DNA from: Marinicella algicola
Lineage (GTDB): Bacteria; Pseudomonadota; Gammaproteobacteria; Xanthomonadales; Marinicellaceae
Assembly: GCF_028401385.1 (NCBI RefSeq)
Contig: NZ_JAQOMR010000001.1
Span: forward strand, 1,056,501-1,120,500
Length of the DNA stretch: 64,000 bases
Reading direction: 5' to 3'
The notes under the pieces were generated by a model, which was not told where the DNA came from, did not search any database, and saw only the letters and a list, made by a program, of their open reading frames with translations. Every line of letters starts with the position of its first letter. Position 1 is the first letter of the stretch. Below, in pieces: positions 28,677 through 40,238 of this stretch. A program made the translations under genes and the position numbers.

Positions 28677-30661
28677 ACTCGGTCTCTTCGCGCTTGTTCT
28701 CGCGCTGGCGGTGGCAGCGATTACCTTTGTTGTGCCCGCTGTCGGGGTCAGGCGCAACAGTCCGCAATTGATGACGGTTGCCGTCAGCGGAACGCTAACA
28801 CTCTTTGCGCTTGTGGCACTCTCCTTCGGCGTGTTGATCCGCAGCCACCTAGTTTCCGATTTTTCCGTGCGCAATGTCTGGGAAAACTCGCATTCGATGA
28901 TGCCGCTTGTCTACAAGTTTTCCGGTGTCTGGGGAAATCACGAGGGGTCGATGATGCTCTGGCTGCTGATCCTGACGCTGTTCAGTGCCCTCGTTGCAGC
29001 TTTCAGCCGGAACCTTCCCAATGATCTGCGCGCCAATGTCCTGTCCGTCCAGGCCCTGATTGCGACGGCGTTTCTGCTGTTCATCATTTTGACTTCGAAC
29101 CCGTTCATGCGGGTGTTTCCGGTACCTGGTGAGGGTCAGGACCTCAACCCGATTCTTCAGGACTTTGGCCTGGCTATCCATCCTCCGCTTCTTTACCTCG
29201 GTTATGTCGGGTTTTCAGTCTGCTTTTCCTTTGCCGTGGCTGCTCTGATCAGCGGGCGGATTGATGCGGCCTGGGCGCTCTGGGTGCGGCCCTGGGCATT
29301 GCTGGCGTGGTTGTTTCTGACCGCTGGCATCGCGATGGGATCTTACTGGGCCTATTACGAACTCGGTTGGGGCGGCTGGTGGTTCTGGGATCCGGTAGAA
29401 AACGCTTCCTTCATGCCCTGGCTGGCGGGGACGGCGCTTCTGCATTCCGCGCTGGTGATGGAGAAACGCGAAGCGCTCAAAATCTGGACGGTGCTGCTGT
29501 CGATCCTGACCTTTTCGCTGTCATTGCTCGGTACGTTCCTTGTCCGATCCGGTGTTTTGACTTCAGTACATGCTTTCGCAACAGACCCCACGCGTGGCAT
29601 CTTCATTCTCACAATCCTCGCTCTCTTCGTTGGCGGATCATTGGCGCTTTTTGCCTGGAGGGCACCGCTTTTGCGCGCCGGCGGCCTGTTTTCGCCGATT
29701 TCGCGCGAGGGTGCCCTGGTCTTCAACAACCTGATCCTGACGGTGGCAACGGGAACGGTGCTGACTGGCACGCTCTATCCGCTTGTGCTTGAGACCCTGA
29801 CGGGCGACAAGATTTCGGTCGGTCCGCCATTCTTCAACATGACCTTCGGGGTTTTGATGATCCCGCTTCTGCTTGCTGTTCCCTTCGGCCCGATGCTGTC
29901 ATGGAAACGGGGGACCTGAAGGCCGCAGGCGAACGTCTGCTGGCCGCAGGTTTTCTCGCCATCGTTCTGGCGGTTGCTTTCATTTATTATCATTCCGGCG
30001 GACCGGTGCTTGCCGTTTTTGCAGTGGCAATTGCATTTTTCTGATCTTCGGTGCGGCAAGCGACCTTTTGTTCCGCTCCGGCTTCGGCCGGATGCCGCTG
30101 TCCAGGGTTTGGCCGAGATTCGCCGGCCTGCCGCGCTCGGCCTTCGGGGCGGCGCTTGCCCATTTCGGTCTCGGGGTGACGGTACTGGGCATTGTCGCCG
30201 TTTCGCTTTACGAGACCGAGGCAGTTCTGGAGATGTCTCCCGGCATGACTGTCGATGCAGGTGGTTATACGGTAACCTTCGAGGGCACGACGCCGGTAAC
30301 GGGGCCTAACTATGTTGATGAACGCGGTCTGTTCAAGATCTCGCAAGACGGCCAGGTGATCCGGGACAGCTATTCGGCAAAGCGGGTCTATCTCTCCAAC
30401 AACATGCCCACGACTGAAGCCGGTATTTCCACATTCGGCCTGAGCCAGCTCTATGTTTCGCTCGGGGACGAGCGGACCGATGGCGCCTGGGTTGTTCGGG
30501 TGTGGTGGAAGCCGTTCATCCTTTGCATCTGGCTCGGTGGCGTTGCCATGGCACTTGGCGGCGTGGCTTCGATTACGGATCGCCGGCTTCGCGTCGGAGC
30601 TCCGGAGCGAAGTCGCAAGCGCCGCCTGTCCGCAGCCACTCAGGCGGGAGCGGCTGAATGA
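28666..30661 (+). CDS. ccmF: Haem lyase subunit CcmF (CycK), two frame breaks
   Basis: GTG start at 28666 ([19 protein letters not shown]) inside the end of ccmE. It is a polytopic membrane protein with the WWD motif [20 protein letters not shown] and conserved histidines ([21 protein letters not shown]). The frame is lost at a G-run near 29915 and again near 30042, after which [20 protein letters not shown] and the C-terminal periplasmic domain continue. The joined length, about 665 residues, is normal. It ligates haem to apocytochrome c together with CcmH and CcmI. Confidence 0.9.
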
Positions 30662-31122
30662 GGCTCCGCGTTTTTCTGATTGCGCTTTTGATACTGTTGC
30701 CATTGGCGACCGCTCGAGCGGTGATGCCCGATGAGGTGCTGGACGATCCGACCCTTGAGATACGCGCTCGCGAGATTTCCGCACAATTGCGCTGCATGGT
30801 CTGCCAGAACCAGTCGATCGATGATTCGAACGCTGAACTTGCACGCGACCTAAGACTACTAGTGCGGATCCGTCTGGTAGACGGTGACAGCAATGCGCAA
30901 GTCATTGACTATGTGGTCTCGCGTTATGGCGAATTTGTGCTTCTGAAACCGCAGTTTTCGCCCAAGACATGGCTTTTGTGGGGCGCGCCGGCTGTGCTGA
31001 TTCTTTTCGGAACTCTGGTGCTATGGCGGCTTTCTGCAAACCGTCATACGAAGGATCGCCCGCTTTCGAAGGACGAAGAGGCCCGGCTCGATCGGCTTCT
31101 TTCTGGTGATGCCGAGGATTAA
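30658..31122 (+). CDS. ccmH: Cytochrome c maturation thioredoxin-like protein CcmH (CycL)
   Basis: 154 residues: a signal peptide ([21 protein letters not shown]), the thiol motif [20 protein letters not shown], then [19 protein letters not shown] leading into a membrane helix. The CxxC reduces the apocytochrome haem-binding cysteines. Intact; overlaps ccmF by 4 bp and closes the operon. Confidence 0.93.
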   Translation: MRLRVFLIALLILLPLATARAVMPDEVLDDPTLEIRAREISAQLRCMVCQNQSIDDSNAELARDLRLLVRIRLVDGDSNAQVIDYVVSRYGEFVLLKPQFSPKTWLLWGAPAVLILFGTLVLWRLSANRHTKDRPLSKDEEARLDRLLSGDAED

Positions 31123-31184
31123 CAATCCGTCATTTTGTGGACAGATTTCCGTAAGGTCGTAACCTTTATAGTGCCTTTATCAAG

Positions 31185-31202
31185 TTTGAAGACAGCTTCA
31201 AA
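31185..31202. promoter_or_regulatory. 7-bp inverted repeat in the degP leader
   Basis: TTTGAAG (31185-31191), ACAG, CTTCAAA (31196-31202), about 30 bp before the degP start. A second short palindrome, AAGGT-CGTA-ACCTT, lies upstream near 31153. They could bind an envelope-stress regulator or fold in the mRNA leader. No consensus is recognised. Confidence 0.3.
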
Positions 31203-31230
31203 AACGTCACTAAAGGAAAAGGTAGACCAG

Positions 31231-32766
31231 ATGTTGGACCAGACTTCCGGACACAACAAGTTCAAGCCGATTTTGAAAGCCTCGGCGGTTGCCGGCGTTG
31301 CCGCAGTTCTGTTTTCGGCAGGTGCGCCGCTTACGGTTCCCGAAGCGCTCGCCGATCCGGTTCAGGTCGAAGCCCCCAAGGTTCCGGGCTTCGCTGACGT
31401 CGTTGAAGCGGTGTCGCCTGCCGTCGTTTCCGTCGTTGTAGAAAGCAATGTCCAGCCGGTTGCCCAGAATGAAGGCTTCGGCTTTGGCTTTGGTGGTCGC
31501 GGCTTCGATGATCTTCCCGACGATCATCCTTTGAAGCGTTTCTTCCGTGATTTCGGCGCGCCGGTCGAGCCCCAGCAGCCGCCAAAGCCTCGCAGTGGTG
31601 GCCCGCGTCCGGTCGCGCAAGGGTCGGGCTTCTTCGTTTCAGGAGATGGCTATCTCGTGACGAATAACCACGTCGTGGGCGAAGGCGACACCTTCTCCGT
31701 TTTGATGGACGACGGAACCAAATATGCTGCCACGCTGGTCGGAACAGACCCGCGCACCGATCTGGCCGTTTTGAAGGTCGACGCCGATCACGAGTTTACC
31801 TATGTGAAATTCGCCGACGATTCCAAGCTGCGCGTTGGTGACTGGGTGGTTGCCGTCGGCAATCCCTTCGGCCTTGGCGGCACTGTTACCTCGGGGATTG
31901 TCTCCGCACTTGGCCGCGATATCGCCTCCGGCCCCTATGACGACTACATTCAGGTCGATGCCGCGGTTAATCACGGTAATTCCGGTGGTCCGACTTTCGA
32001 TCTCAATGGTCAGGTTGTCGGAATCAACACTGCGATCTTCTCGCCGTCGGGCGGCAATGTCGGCATTGCCTTCGCCATTCCCGCACATCTAGCCCAGAAT
32101 GTTGTCAACGATCTGATTGATGATGGCACGGTCGAGCGCGGCTGGCTCGGTGTTCGCATCCAGCCGGTGACCGATGATATCGCCGAATCGATTGGCCTTG
32201 CCAAGCCGGAAGGCGCGCTGATTTCCGAACCGACCTCCGATAGCCCCGGTGCGAAGGCGGGCCTTCTTCAGGGTGACGTGATTACTGCCGTCAATGGCGA
32301 TGTCATCGAGGATGCCCGTTCGCTGTCACGGATGATAGGCATGATGGAGCCGGGCGATGATGTCGAGCTTTCGGTCTGGCGGGATGGCAAGTCCCAGACG
32401 ATCGACGTCAAGCTCGGCGAGTTTCCGACCGAAGATCAACTGGCAGCCGTCGAAGGCATTAGCGGCCCAGAAGAAAGCTCGCTGATGAGCCGGATGGGGA
32501 TCGAAGTGCGCCCGTCGGATGATGGCGCGGGTGTGACTGTGACGGCCGTAAACCCTGACTCTGATGCAGCATCCAAGGGGCTGACCGAGGGCCAGAAGAT
32601 CCTGAGCGTCAACAACAAAGCGGTTGCCTCGGCCGACGACATTCTCAAACAGGTTAAAGAAGCCGCCGGCAATGGACGAAAGCAGGCGCTCTTTCAGGTC
32701 GAGACTGAAAACGGCAGCATGTTTACTGCTCTGCCGACCGGCAACGAGAACGAGGATGCCGGCTGA
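31231..32766 (+). CDS. degP: Periplasmic serine endoprotease DegP/HtrA
   Basis: 511 residues from MLDQTSGHNKFKPILKASAV, with an export signal ending around EALADP. The catalytic triad is visible: His in LVTNNHVVGEG, Asp in DPRTDLAVLKVD and Ser in NHGNSGGPTFD. A Q-rich/glycine-rich LA-loop region lies before the protease core, and two PDZ domains follow (GWLGVRIQPVTDDIAESIGL and MGIEVRPSDDGAGVTVTAVN). It degrades misfolded envelope proteins. I chose the start after AAGGAAAAGG; an upstream ATG at 31135 lacks one. A terminator follows. Confidence 0.92.
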   Translation: MLDQTSGHNKFKPILKASAVAGVAAVLFSAGAPLTVPEALADPVQVEAPKVPGFADVVEAVSPAVVSVVVESNVQPVAQNEGFGFGFGGRGFDDLPDDHPLKRFFRDFGAPVEPQQPPKPRSGGPRPVAQGSGFFVSGDGYLVTNNHVVGEGDTFSVLMDDGTKYAATLVGTDPRTDLAVLKVDADHEFTYVKFADDSKLRVGDWVVAVGNPFGLGGTVTSGIVSALGRDIASGPYDDYIQVDAAVNHGNSGGPTFDLNGQVVGINTAIFSPSGGNVGIAFAIPAHLAQNVVNDLIDDGTVERGWLGVRIQPVTDDIAESIGLAKPEGALISEPTSDSPGAKAGLLQGDVITAVNGDVIEDARSLSRMIGMMEPGDDVELSVWRDGKSQTIDVKLGEFPTEDQLAAVEGISGPEESSLMSRMGIEVRPSDDGAGVTVTAVNPDSDAASKGLTEGQKILSVNNKAVASADDILKQVKEAAGNGRKQALFQVETENGSMFTALPTGNENEDAG

Positions 32767-32787
32767 CCGGCCCTGACAAGATGAAAA

Positions 32788-32820
32788 AGGCGCACGGGAA
32801 TATCCGTGCGCCTCTTTCAT
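32788..32820 (+). terminator. Intrinsic terminator after degP
   Basis: AGGCGCACGG (32788-32797), loop GAATAT, CCGTGCGCCT (32804-32813), then CTTTCATT. A 10-bp perfect stem that separates degP from the following two-component genes. Confidence 0.8.
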
Positions 32821-32846
32821 TCTGCACCTGTTGCGGAGTACCCACA

Positions 32847-33590
32847 ATGTCTGTCGATGAAACCCGTGAGATCGCTTGTAACGCTGATCGCAATGGCGAT
32901 ATGGTCGCCACCATGCGTATTTTGGTAATTGAAGACGATCTCGAGGCCGCCGCCTACCTGACCAAGGCCTTTCGTGAGGCCGGCATCACCTGCGAGCATG
33001 CGGGCGATGGCGAGAGCGGTTTGTTCATGGCGAGCGAAAACGAATACGACGTGCTGGTGGTCGACCGCATGTTGCCGCGCCGCGACGGATTGTCGGTGAT
33101 ATCTGCGCTCAGATCCAAAGCCATCCACACGCCGGTCCTTATTCTTTCAGCGCTGGGGCAGGTCGATGACCGGGTGACGGGTTTGAGGGCCGGTGGCGAC
33201 GACTACCTGCCAAAACCCTATGCGTTCAGCGAACTTCTGGCGCGGGTGGAGGTGCTTGGGCGGCGCAAGGGCATGCCGGATCAGGATGTCGTCTACCGGG
33301 TTGGCGATCTGGAGCTCGACCGCCTCTCGCACGAGGTGCGCCGGGCGGGCCGCGAGATCACGCTCCAGCCGCGCGAATACAGACTGCTCGAATATCTCAT
33401 GAAAAACGCCGGGCAGGTGGTCACGCGCACCATGCTCCTGGAGAATGTCTGGGATTACCACTTCGATCCACAGACCAATGTGATCGATGTGCATGTGTCG
33501 CGGCTGCGCTCCAAGATCGAGAAGGAGTTTGACAAGCCCTTGCTGAAGACGATCCGTGGTTCCGGCTATATGATCAAAAATGATGCCTAG
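32847..33590 (+). CDS. OmpR-family response regulator
   Basis: The start MSVDETREIA follows GGAG; the receiver domain proper begins at MRILVIEDD (32913), a possible alternative start. The phospho-acceptor Asp is in VLVVDRMLPRRDG and the Lys in DDYLPKPYAFSEL. The winged-helix effector ends TNVIDVHVSRLRSKIEKEF. Overlaps the cognate kinase by about 8 bp. The degP-RR-HK-glnE order is conserved in rhizobia as far as I recall; target genes are unknown, but the link with degP suggests envelope stress or metals. Confidence 0.9.
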   Translation: MSVDETREIACNADRNGDMVATMRILVIEDDLEAAAYLTKAFREAGITCEHAGDGESGLFMASENEYDVLVVDRMLPRRDGLSVISALRSKAIHTPVLILSALGQVDDRVTGLRAGGDDYLPKPYAFSELLARVEVLGRRKGMPDQDVVYRVGDLELDRLSHEVRRAGREITLQPREYRLLEYLMKNAGQVVTRTMLLENVWDYHFDPQTNVIDVHVSRLRSKIEKEFDKPLLKTIRGSGYMIKNDA

Positions 33591-35026
33591 AGCGGTTCAG
33601 GTGAGAGATCGTCTGCGGCTGCTGTTCAAATCCACCGCTGTCCGTCTTTCGGCTGTTTATATCCTGCTGTTCGGCCTCTGTGCTGCCGTCATGGTGTTCT
33701 ATGTCACAGCTGTGTCTGAGGATCTTGTTCTGCGTCAGACGCGGGATCTCGCTCGAAAAAGAAGTTGCCCAACTCGACCTTACCTATGAAAAGGGCGGCA
33801 TTCGGCGGGTGTTCAATATTATCGAGAGACGTGCCCGTCAGCCCGGTGCCAATCTTTATGTCATCGCCAGTCCTCAGGGCGAGATACTGGCCAGCAACGT
33901 CGCGTCGCTGCAGCCGGGTGTCTTGAACCGGCTCGGCTGGATCGAGCCACCTTTCCGTTACGAGGGTTTTGCAGAAAACAACAGCGGATCGCACCAGAAC
34001 CTCGCGGCAGGCTATGTCATCGAGCTTGACAACGGCATCAGGCTGCTGATCGGGCGAGATCTTGGCGACCCGGAACGCCTGCATATCGTTGTCAGGCAGG
34101 CTCTGTTGCTTGCGCTCATCATCATGGGCGTTGGCGCTCTCGTGATCTGGTTCGCGATCGGGCGCAATGCTTTGAAGCGCATGGACCGGATGTCGAGTGC
34201 CAGCGGCAAGATCATGGCTGGCGACCTCTCCCAGCGTCTTCCCGTTACGGGATCCGGCGATGAGTTTGACCGGCTTTCCAACTCGCTTAACCTGATGCTC
34301 GACAGGATCGTGCGGCTGAATGAGGGGCTACGACAGGTTTCGGACAATATCGCTCACGACCTCAAAACCCCGCTGACACGCCTGCGCAATAAGGCGGCTG
34401 ATGCTGGTGCCACCGAAAGCCCCGACGAGCGCCGTGCTGCGCTTGAAGGGATCATCGCCGAATCGGACCAGTTGATCCGAACCTTCAACGCGCTTTTAAT
34501 GATATCTCGCGTTGAGGCAGGTGCTGTCGCTGCCGAAATGTCAGTCGTCTGTCTGTCAGCGATTGTTGAGGACAGCGCCGAGCTTTACGGTCCCGTTGCC
34601 GAAGAGGCCGGCCTTTCGCTCGACTGTGCAATCGAGCCGGATATTTCGATTAACGGCAATCGCGAACTGATCGGCCAAGCGATCTTCAATCTTCTCGACA
34701 ACGCCATCAAGTATTCCGAAGGCAGTGGACAGTCGATACATCTGTCGCTGAAGCGCGAAGACGGGCGTGCGGTTTTCGTTGTGGCTGATAACGGGCCCGG
34801 CATTCCGTCCTCGCGAATGGACGACGTCAAGCAGCGCTTCTTCCGCCTCGATGAAAGCCGTTCGAAGCCTGGCACGGGGCTTGGTCTCTCGCTGGTCGAT
34901 GCTGTCGCTTCCATGCATGGAGGTGTGTTTTCGCTTACCGAAGCAAAATGCCTGCTGGAAAACTATACTGGTCTGGGGGCGGTCCTGAGCTTTCCGCTCG
35001 CCCGTCAAAAAGGAAGCCTGGACTGA
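33583..35026 (+). CDS. Sensor histidine kinase, partner of the preceding regulator (one frame break)
   Basis: N-terminal helix VYILLFGLCAAVMVFYVTAV, a periplasmic domain, a second helix (ALLLALIIMGVGALVIWFAI), HAMP, then H-box NIAHDLKTPLTRLRNK, N-box NLLDNAIKYS, DNGPGIP and GTGLGLSLVDA. The frame is lost near 33757; the second frame picks up at LEKEVAQLDLTYEKGG. The joined length is about 481 residues. ATG 33580 and 33583 are both possible starts inside the regulator's 3' end. Confidence 0.85.
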
Positions 35027-35167
35027 GCGGTTCGGGTTGGCGCACTTACCTTCTTCCCTCAAAGATATCAGTGAGCAGTTCATTTCCGAGGCCTGCATCT
35101 CTTCCTCTTTGGCTTTAAGCCGGCGTCCCACGATGTTAAGGCAGATAAAACCATTGCGGAGGATATG

Positions 35168-38136
35168 ATGAGCGATCGGGTAGCCGTTACATTGCGGGAT
35201 ATTTCGGGAGAGCCCGTCTTTCCGCTGAATGACCAACTGGCGCTGTCTGCCTTCGACGAGATGGCAGCCGGCGTCGATAAGCACGATCTCCCTCAATTTC
35301 TTGCTGATCGCGATGACCCGCTGACGGCCTTCCTCGCGGCCTCTTTTTCGCTTTCACCTTTCCTTTTCGACAGCTTCCGCGCGCATCCGGAATTGCTTCT
35401 CCGTATCGAGGAGCCGTTTATTCCGCAGCTTGAGGGCGAGATAGAAACTGCACGAGTTGCCTGGCGCGATGCGGACGGAAAGATCAGCGACAACGATATT
35501 ATGGTGCGCCTGCGGGTTTCAAGGCGCCGCATCGCCTTTCTGACAGCACTTGCCGACCTGGCGGGCATAATCGCGCCCAAAAGACGACCTCGCTGCTGAG
35601 TGAATTTGCGAGTGCTGCCGTCACTGCGACGGTGGATCATCTGCTAGCTTCAGCCGCGCGGGAGGGCAAGCTGACGCTGAAAAATGCCGATGCACCCTCT
35701 GAGCAATCGGGTGTCGTGGTTCTGGGTATGGGCAAGCTGGGCGCATGCGAGCTGAATTACTCCTCCGATATCGACATTGTCGTCTTCTTCGACCCTGAGG
35801 CCGGAATCGTCAGCGAGACAGACGACCCGAGGTCGCTTTTTCCGCGTCTCATGCGTCGCCTCATCCGGATACTGCAGGAGCGTACCGGTGATGGCTATGT
35901 GTTCCGCACGGATATGCGGCTGCGACCCGATCCCGGATCGACCGCGCTGGCTATTCCGGTCGAGGCAGCGCTTCTCTACTATGAGAGCCGTGGCCAGAAC
36001 TGGGAACGGGCCGCCTATATCAAGGCGCGGCCGATCGCCGGCGATCTGGCCGCGGGCGAGGCTTTTCTGGGCGAAATGATCCCGTTCATCTTTCGCAAAT
36101 ATCTCGATTATGCAGCGATCGCCGATATCCATTCCATCAAGCGACAGATCCATGCGCACAAGGGGTTCGGTCTTGTTGCTGTCAATGGGCATAATGTCAA
36201 ACTCGGACGCGGCGGGATCCGCGAGATCGAGTTCTTCGTTCAGACCCAGCAATTGATCGCTGGTGGACGTATGCCGGAGCTGCGGTGCCGGCGGACGGTG
36301 GATGCGCTTGAGGCCTTGCACGAAGCGCGCTGGATTGACAAGGCCACGAGCGACGAACTCACCTCTGCCTACTGGTTCCTGCGCAATGTCGAACACCGGA
36401 TACAGATGGTGCGTGACGAGCAGAGCCATGTTCTGCCGGACGATAATGCCGATCTGCTGCGGATCGCGCATATGAGCGGCTTTGAGACGACTGAAGCCTT
36501 TTCAGAAGCCGTGCTCGAAGTGCTGAAAATCGTCGAACGGCGCTATGCACGGCTGTTCGAGCAGGAGGCGGCCCTTTCAGGCGAGACTGGCAATCTTGTG
36601 TTTACCGGCGAAGACAATGATCCGGGAACGCTGGAGACCTTGAGCAAGATCGGGTTTGAGCGTCCCGAGGACATCGCCAAGGTCATCCGGATATGGCATT
36701 ATGGACGCTATCGCGCCACGCAAACGGACAAGGCCCGCCAGCGCCTCACCGAGATCATGCCGGATCTGCTGAAGGCCTTCGGTGCAAGCCGAAGGGGAGA
36801 CGAGGCGTTGCTGCGCTTCGACCGCTTCCTCGCCGGTCTGCCGGCCGGTGTCCAGTTGTTTTCACTGCTGAAGAGCAATCCGAATCTTCTTCTGCTGATG
36901 GTGGAGGTGATGTCGGCGGCGCCGCGACTTGCCGAGATCATTGCCGGGCGCGCCCATATTGTCGACGGCATGCTCGATCCCGCCTTGATGACGGAAATTC
37001 CGACCCGCGAATATCTTCTCGAACGGCTCGAGGCCTTCCTTAGCGGAGCGGAGATCTACGAGGAACGGCTCGACCGGCTCAGGATTTTTGCGGCAGAGCA
37101 GCGTTTCCTGATTGGTATCAGGCTTGTGACCGGTTCGATTAGCGGCTTTGCCGCCGGTCGGGCGCTGACGATGCTGGCAACGTTGGTCATCGACGAAGCT
37201 TTGCAGGGAGTGCTTGCCCAGATGCAAGAGGCGCATGGTCTGGTGGACGGCCAGCGGACCTGTGTGCTGGCCATGGGCAAGCTCGGCAGTTCCGAACTGA
37301 CCGCAGGCTCGGATGTCGATGTGATCGTGCTTTACGATTGCGATGATCCGCTTTCGATGTCCTCAGGTCCGAAGCAGCTCGATGTGCCGCGCTACTTCGC
37401 CCGCGTGACCCAGCGTCTGGTGGCTGCACTGAGCGCCCCCACGGCGGAAGGTGTGCTTTACGAGGTCGATATGCGGCTTCGACCTTCCGGAAATGCAGGG
37501 CCGCTTGCGACACGACTGGCTGCTTTCGAAAAATATCAGCTGAATGACGCCTGGACCTGGGAACATATGGCGCTTTCCCGTGCACATCCTCTGTGCGGCG
37601 ACGCCACACTGATGAAGGATACCGGAGCGGTGATCGATGCCATTCTTGGGCGCCCGCGCGACCAAGAGGAACTGGCTCGCGATATCGCCGAGATGCGCGC
37701 CAGGATCGAGCGCGACAAACCGGCCAAGAGTTCGTGGGATCTGAAGCTTATACCGGGCGGACTGGTCGATATCGAGTTCATCGCGCAGTACTGCCATCTG
37801 GCCTGCCATGTGCCGCGCGGTGAGGTCGGCGGCTGCGAGGTGATGACCACAGATGATGTCCTGGCGCGGTTTGCTCCCGGCGTGATGCCTGAAGGTGATC
37901 TCGAGGTCTGTCGCAGGGCGCTCGCGCTTTATACCGATATTGCCCAGCTGACCCGGGCCTGCCTCAATGAAGGGTTCGAACCTGATACCGCGCCCGCGGG
38001 TCTTCTGGAACGTCTTTGCAAGCTTGCGGATTGCCCTGATGTCGGTGCGATGGAAGCGATGATTGCCGATCTGGCCGGCGATGTGCGGGCGGTCTTCCGG
38101 AAGCTGCTTCCAGCCGCCGGAGGTGCGACCGGATAA
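35168..38136 (+). CDS. glnE: Bifunctional glutamine synthetase adenylyltransferase/deadenylylase (one frame break)
   Basis: About 989 residues when joined, the normal size of GlnE. Two nucleotidyltransferase domains each show the signature: GMGKLGACELNYSSDIDIVV in the N-terminal (deadenylylase) half and AMGKLGSSELTAGSDVDVIV in the C-terminal (adenylylase) half. It modulates glutamine synthetase activity in response to PII state. The first 135 residues are in another frame, with the break near 35575 beside a C/A run. The start at 35168 follows GGAGG. Convergent with the next gene, only 6 bp apart. Confidence 0.92.
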
Positions 38137-38142
38137 CGCCCA

Positions 38143-40018
38143 TCAGCCAACGATGCGTCGTACTACGGGGCCGTCATGGCCGTCGCTCGCAAAGTACACT
38201 TCGCCCTTGTTTTCAAGGCGTTCAACCAGCGCATGGAGCGCCTTGCCGCCAGCATGAATGTGGCGGGCGTATTCGTCGAGCTTGCAGCCCGGCTGCCGCG
38301 CTTTTTCGGTTTCGGCAATCATCAGCTCCGAAAAGCCAAGCACAGCGTTTAGGGACGTGCGCATCTCTGCGGGGACCGCATGGTCGGCAGTTTGGCCGGC
38401 AAAAGCCTTTTCTGCCTGGGAAGGGACACCTGCCGGACCATCAAGAGCGCTTTCCAGCGACGCGCATCGCAGTTCGAGCTTGCGGTGCGAGGTCGCCATC
38501 GCGCTGACTTTTTCTCTGAGGCGCTCCTGTTCGACCTGAAGGCGGTTCTGTTCTTCCTTGAAACGGGTGATATTCGTTCCCATCGTCAGCTGTGTACCGT
38601 TTTCAAAACGATGTTCTGCAAGCTGCATCCATTCCCCATGCGTTGTCCTGACTTCGGCGGTGCTGCTGTTACCCGATTGCGTGCGTCGCACGACAACAGC
38701 ATGGCCGTCGCCTTCGACCGAGAGCGCCTCGCGGCGAACGGCGTTGTGGCTACCATCGATATCATATGCTGACCGGAACGATGCGTTTGCGAGATCGAGG
38801 CTGCCGTCCTTGCGCCAAAGAGCGAGCGGTTGAGGCAGTGCATCGAAAGCAGCCTCGAGTATGCAGACCTTCCGGGTGGCTGCTTCCAGTGCCTGGTGGC
38901 GGCCGGATGCCGCGCGGATTGCCGCGCCCGACACGGTTACGCGGCCTGACTTGATTGCCGCATGCGCACGGATTGCAAAAGCCGGTAGCGACCATCATCT
39001 TGGCGAATGCGGATATTGGTCTCGATCAGTCCGTTATCGGAGGGCCGGAGATTGCGCGCAAGACCGTGGCGGTCGTTAGGATGAACAAGGCCGAGTAGCT
39101 CGCGGTAGGTGATTTCACGCTGCTGAGAGCCGAGCCCGAGGGCGGCACTTGCCGAGCCGTCCAGAATAGCGCGCCGCGTTGCTGGCTCGAACGACCACAG
39201 ACCTGCTTCACCATTGGCAAGCATGGCGTCGCGCGTGCTGCGCTCCGCAGACATGATGTCTCTTGTCTCATCAGCACGATTGATCTGTGTGTAATAAGCG
39301 TAGACAACGACGAGCAGCAGAAGTGCCATGGAGGCAAACAGGGTGACGTTGAGATTGACCTCGGCCCGCCAGAAGGCGTTCATTCGCTCCATCGCGTGCA
39401 GCGCGATCACCATTCCGCCATTGTCACCAACCAGGTGCATCGAGACCTGGTAGGGGCGCCGTCAATCCGGGTTTCGACGACTTGACCGGCCGTGCGCGGA
39501 TGGTGTGCCGATGTCAGTTCGGGGAACACGGATGCCAGTGAACGACCGATAAGGTTTGTACGCGCTGTGGTTGTGGTCAGCACGGAGCCCGTGGTGTCGA
39601 TCATCAGAAGATCGGTATCCGATCCGGTTGAAGCGATCGAATTCAACGACTGCAACCTTTCTTCGGCGGCGGCTGCGTTTTCCGGTTCGAACAATGCCGG
39701 CTCATTTTCGAGTGCAACAACAGCCATCGCTGATGTCAGTTCTGTGGCCTGTCGCACAGCATCTTCCATGCGGCTGTGGCTCGACATCAAGGAGAAACCG
39801 CGGGCGGCGGCAACACAGATGAGAAAAGCAATGATCAGATACTGAATCGAATTCTTCAGAACTCTTTCGACGATCGGCCGTTTGGCTGCGGCCAATGCAC
39901 CAAGCCCCGAAAATCCGCGACGTTGCTGGCCTGAGAGTGCCTGTTTTGCAGTGAATCCAGAGCGCAGGCTCCCGTTCACTGCGGGGTCTTCCCACAGATC
40001 TGATCGTTTCATTTGCAT
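38143..40018 (-). CDS. PAS-domain membrane sensor with degenerate kinase core (two frame breaks)
   Basis: Joined product of about 625 residues. Helix 1 (IQYLIIAFLICVAAARGF), a periplasmic sensor, helix 2 (LFASMALLLLVVVYAYY), a first PAS (WSFEPATRRAILDGSAS), a second PAS (FDALPQPLALWRKDGSLDLA) and a coiled coil. A HisKA-like segment follows, AEMRTSLNAVLGFSELM, where the normally phosphorylated His is Ala. The protein stops about 60 residues later with no ATPase domain, and glnE lies 6 bp away, leaving no room for one. Breaks near 39450 and 38978. Probably a non-catalytic sensor or scaffold. Confidence 0.75.
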
Positions 40019-40238
40019 AAGTTCCCTCGTCTGATCCGCGAAACCGCCTTGCGAATCTACCCTAGTGAATCAAAGGTGATTCGGGTTGTCCAGCACCCAG
40101 AGGGAAGCTTTTGTTAACCATATACCAAATAAGGCTTTTTTGTGGATTGACGGCCGCCGCGGGGTTTGAGTGGAAGAGGTGCGGCGGACCGTTTTGTCGA
40201 AAAAGGGACTCGGATTACGTGTCTTGGCAAGGGCCAAA

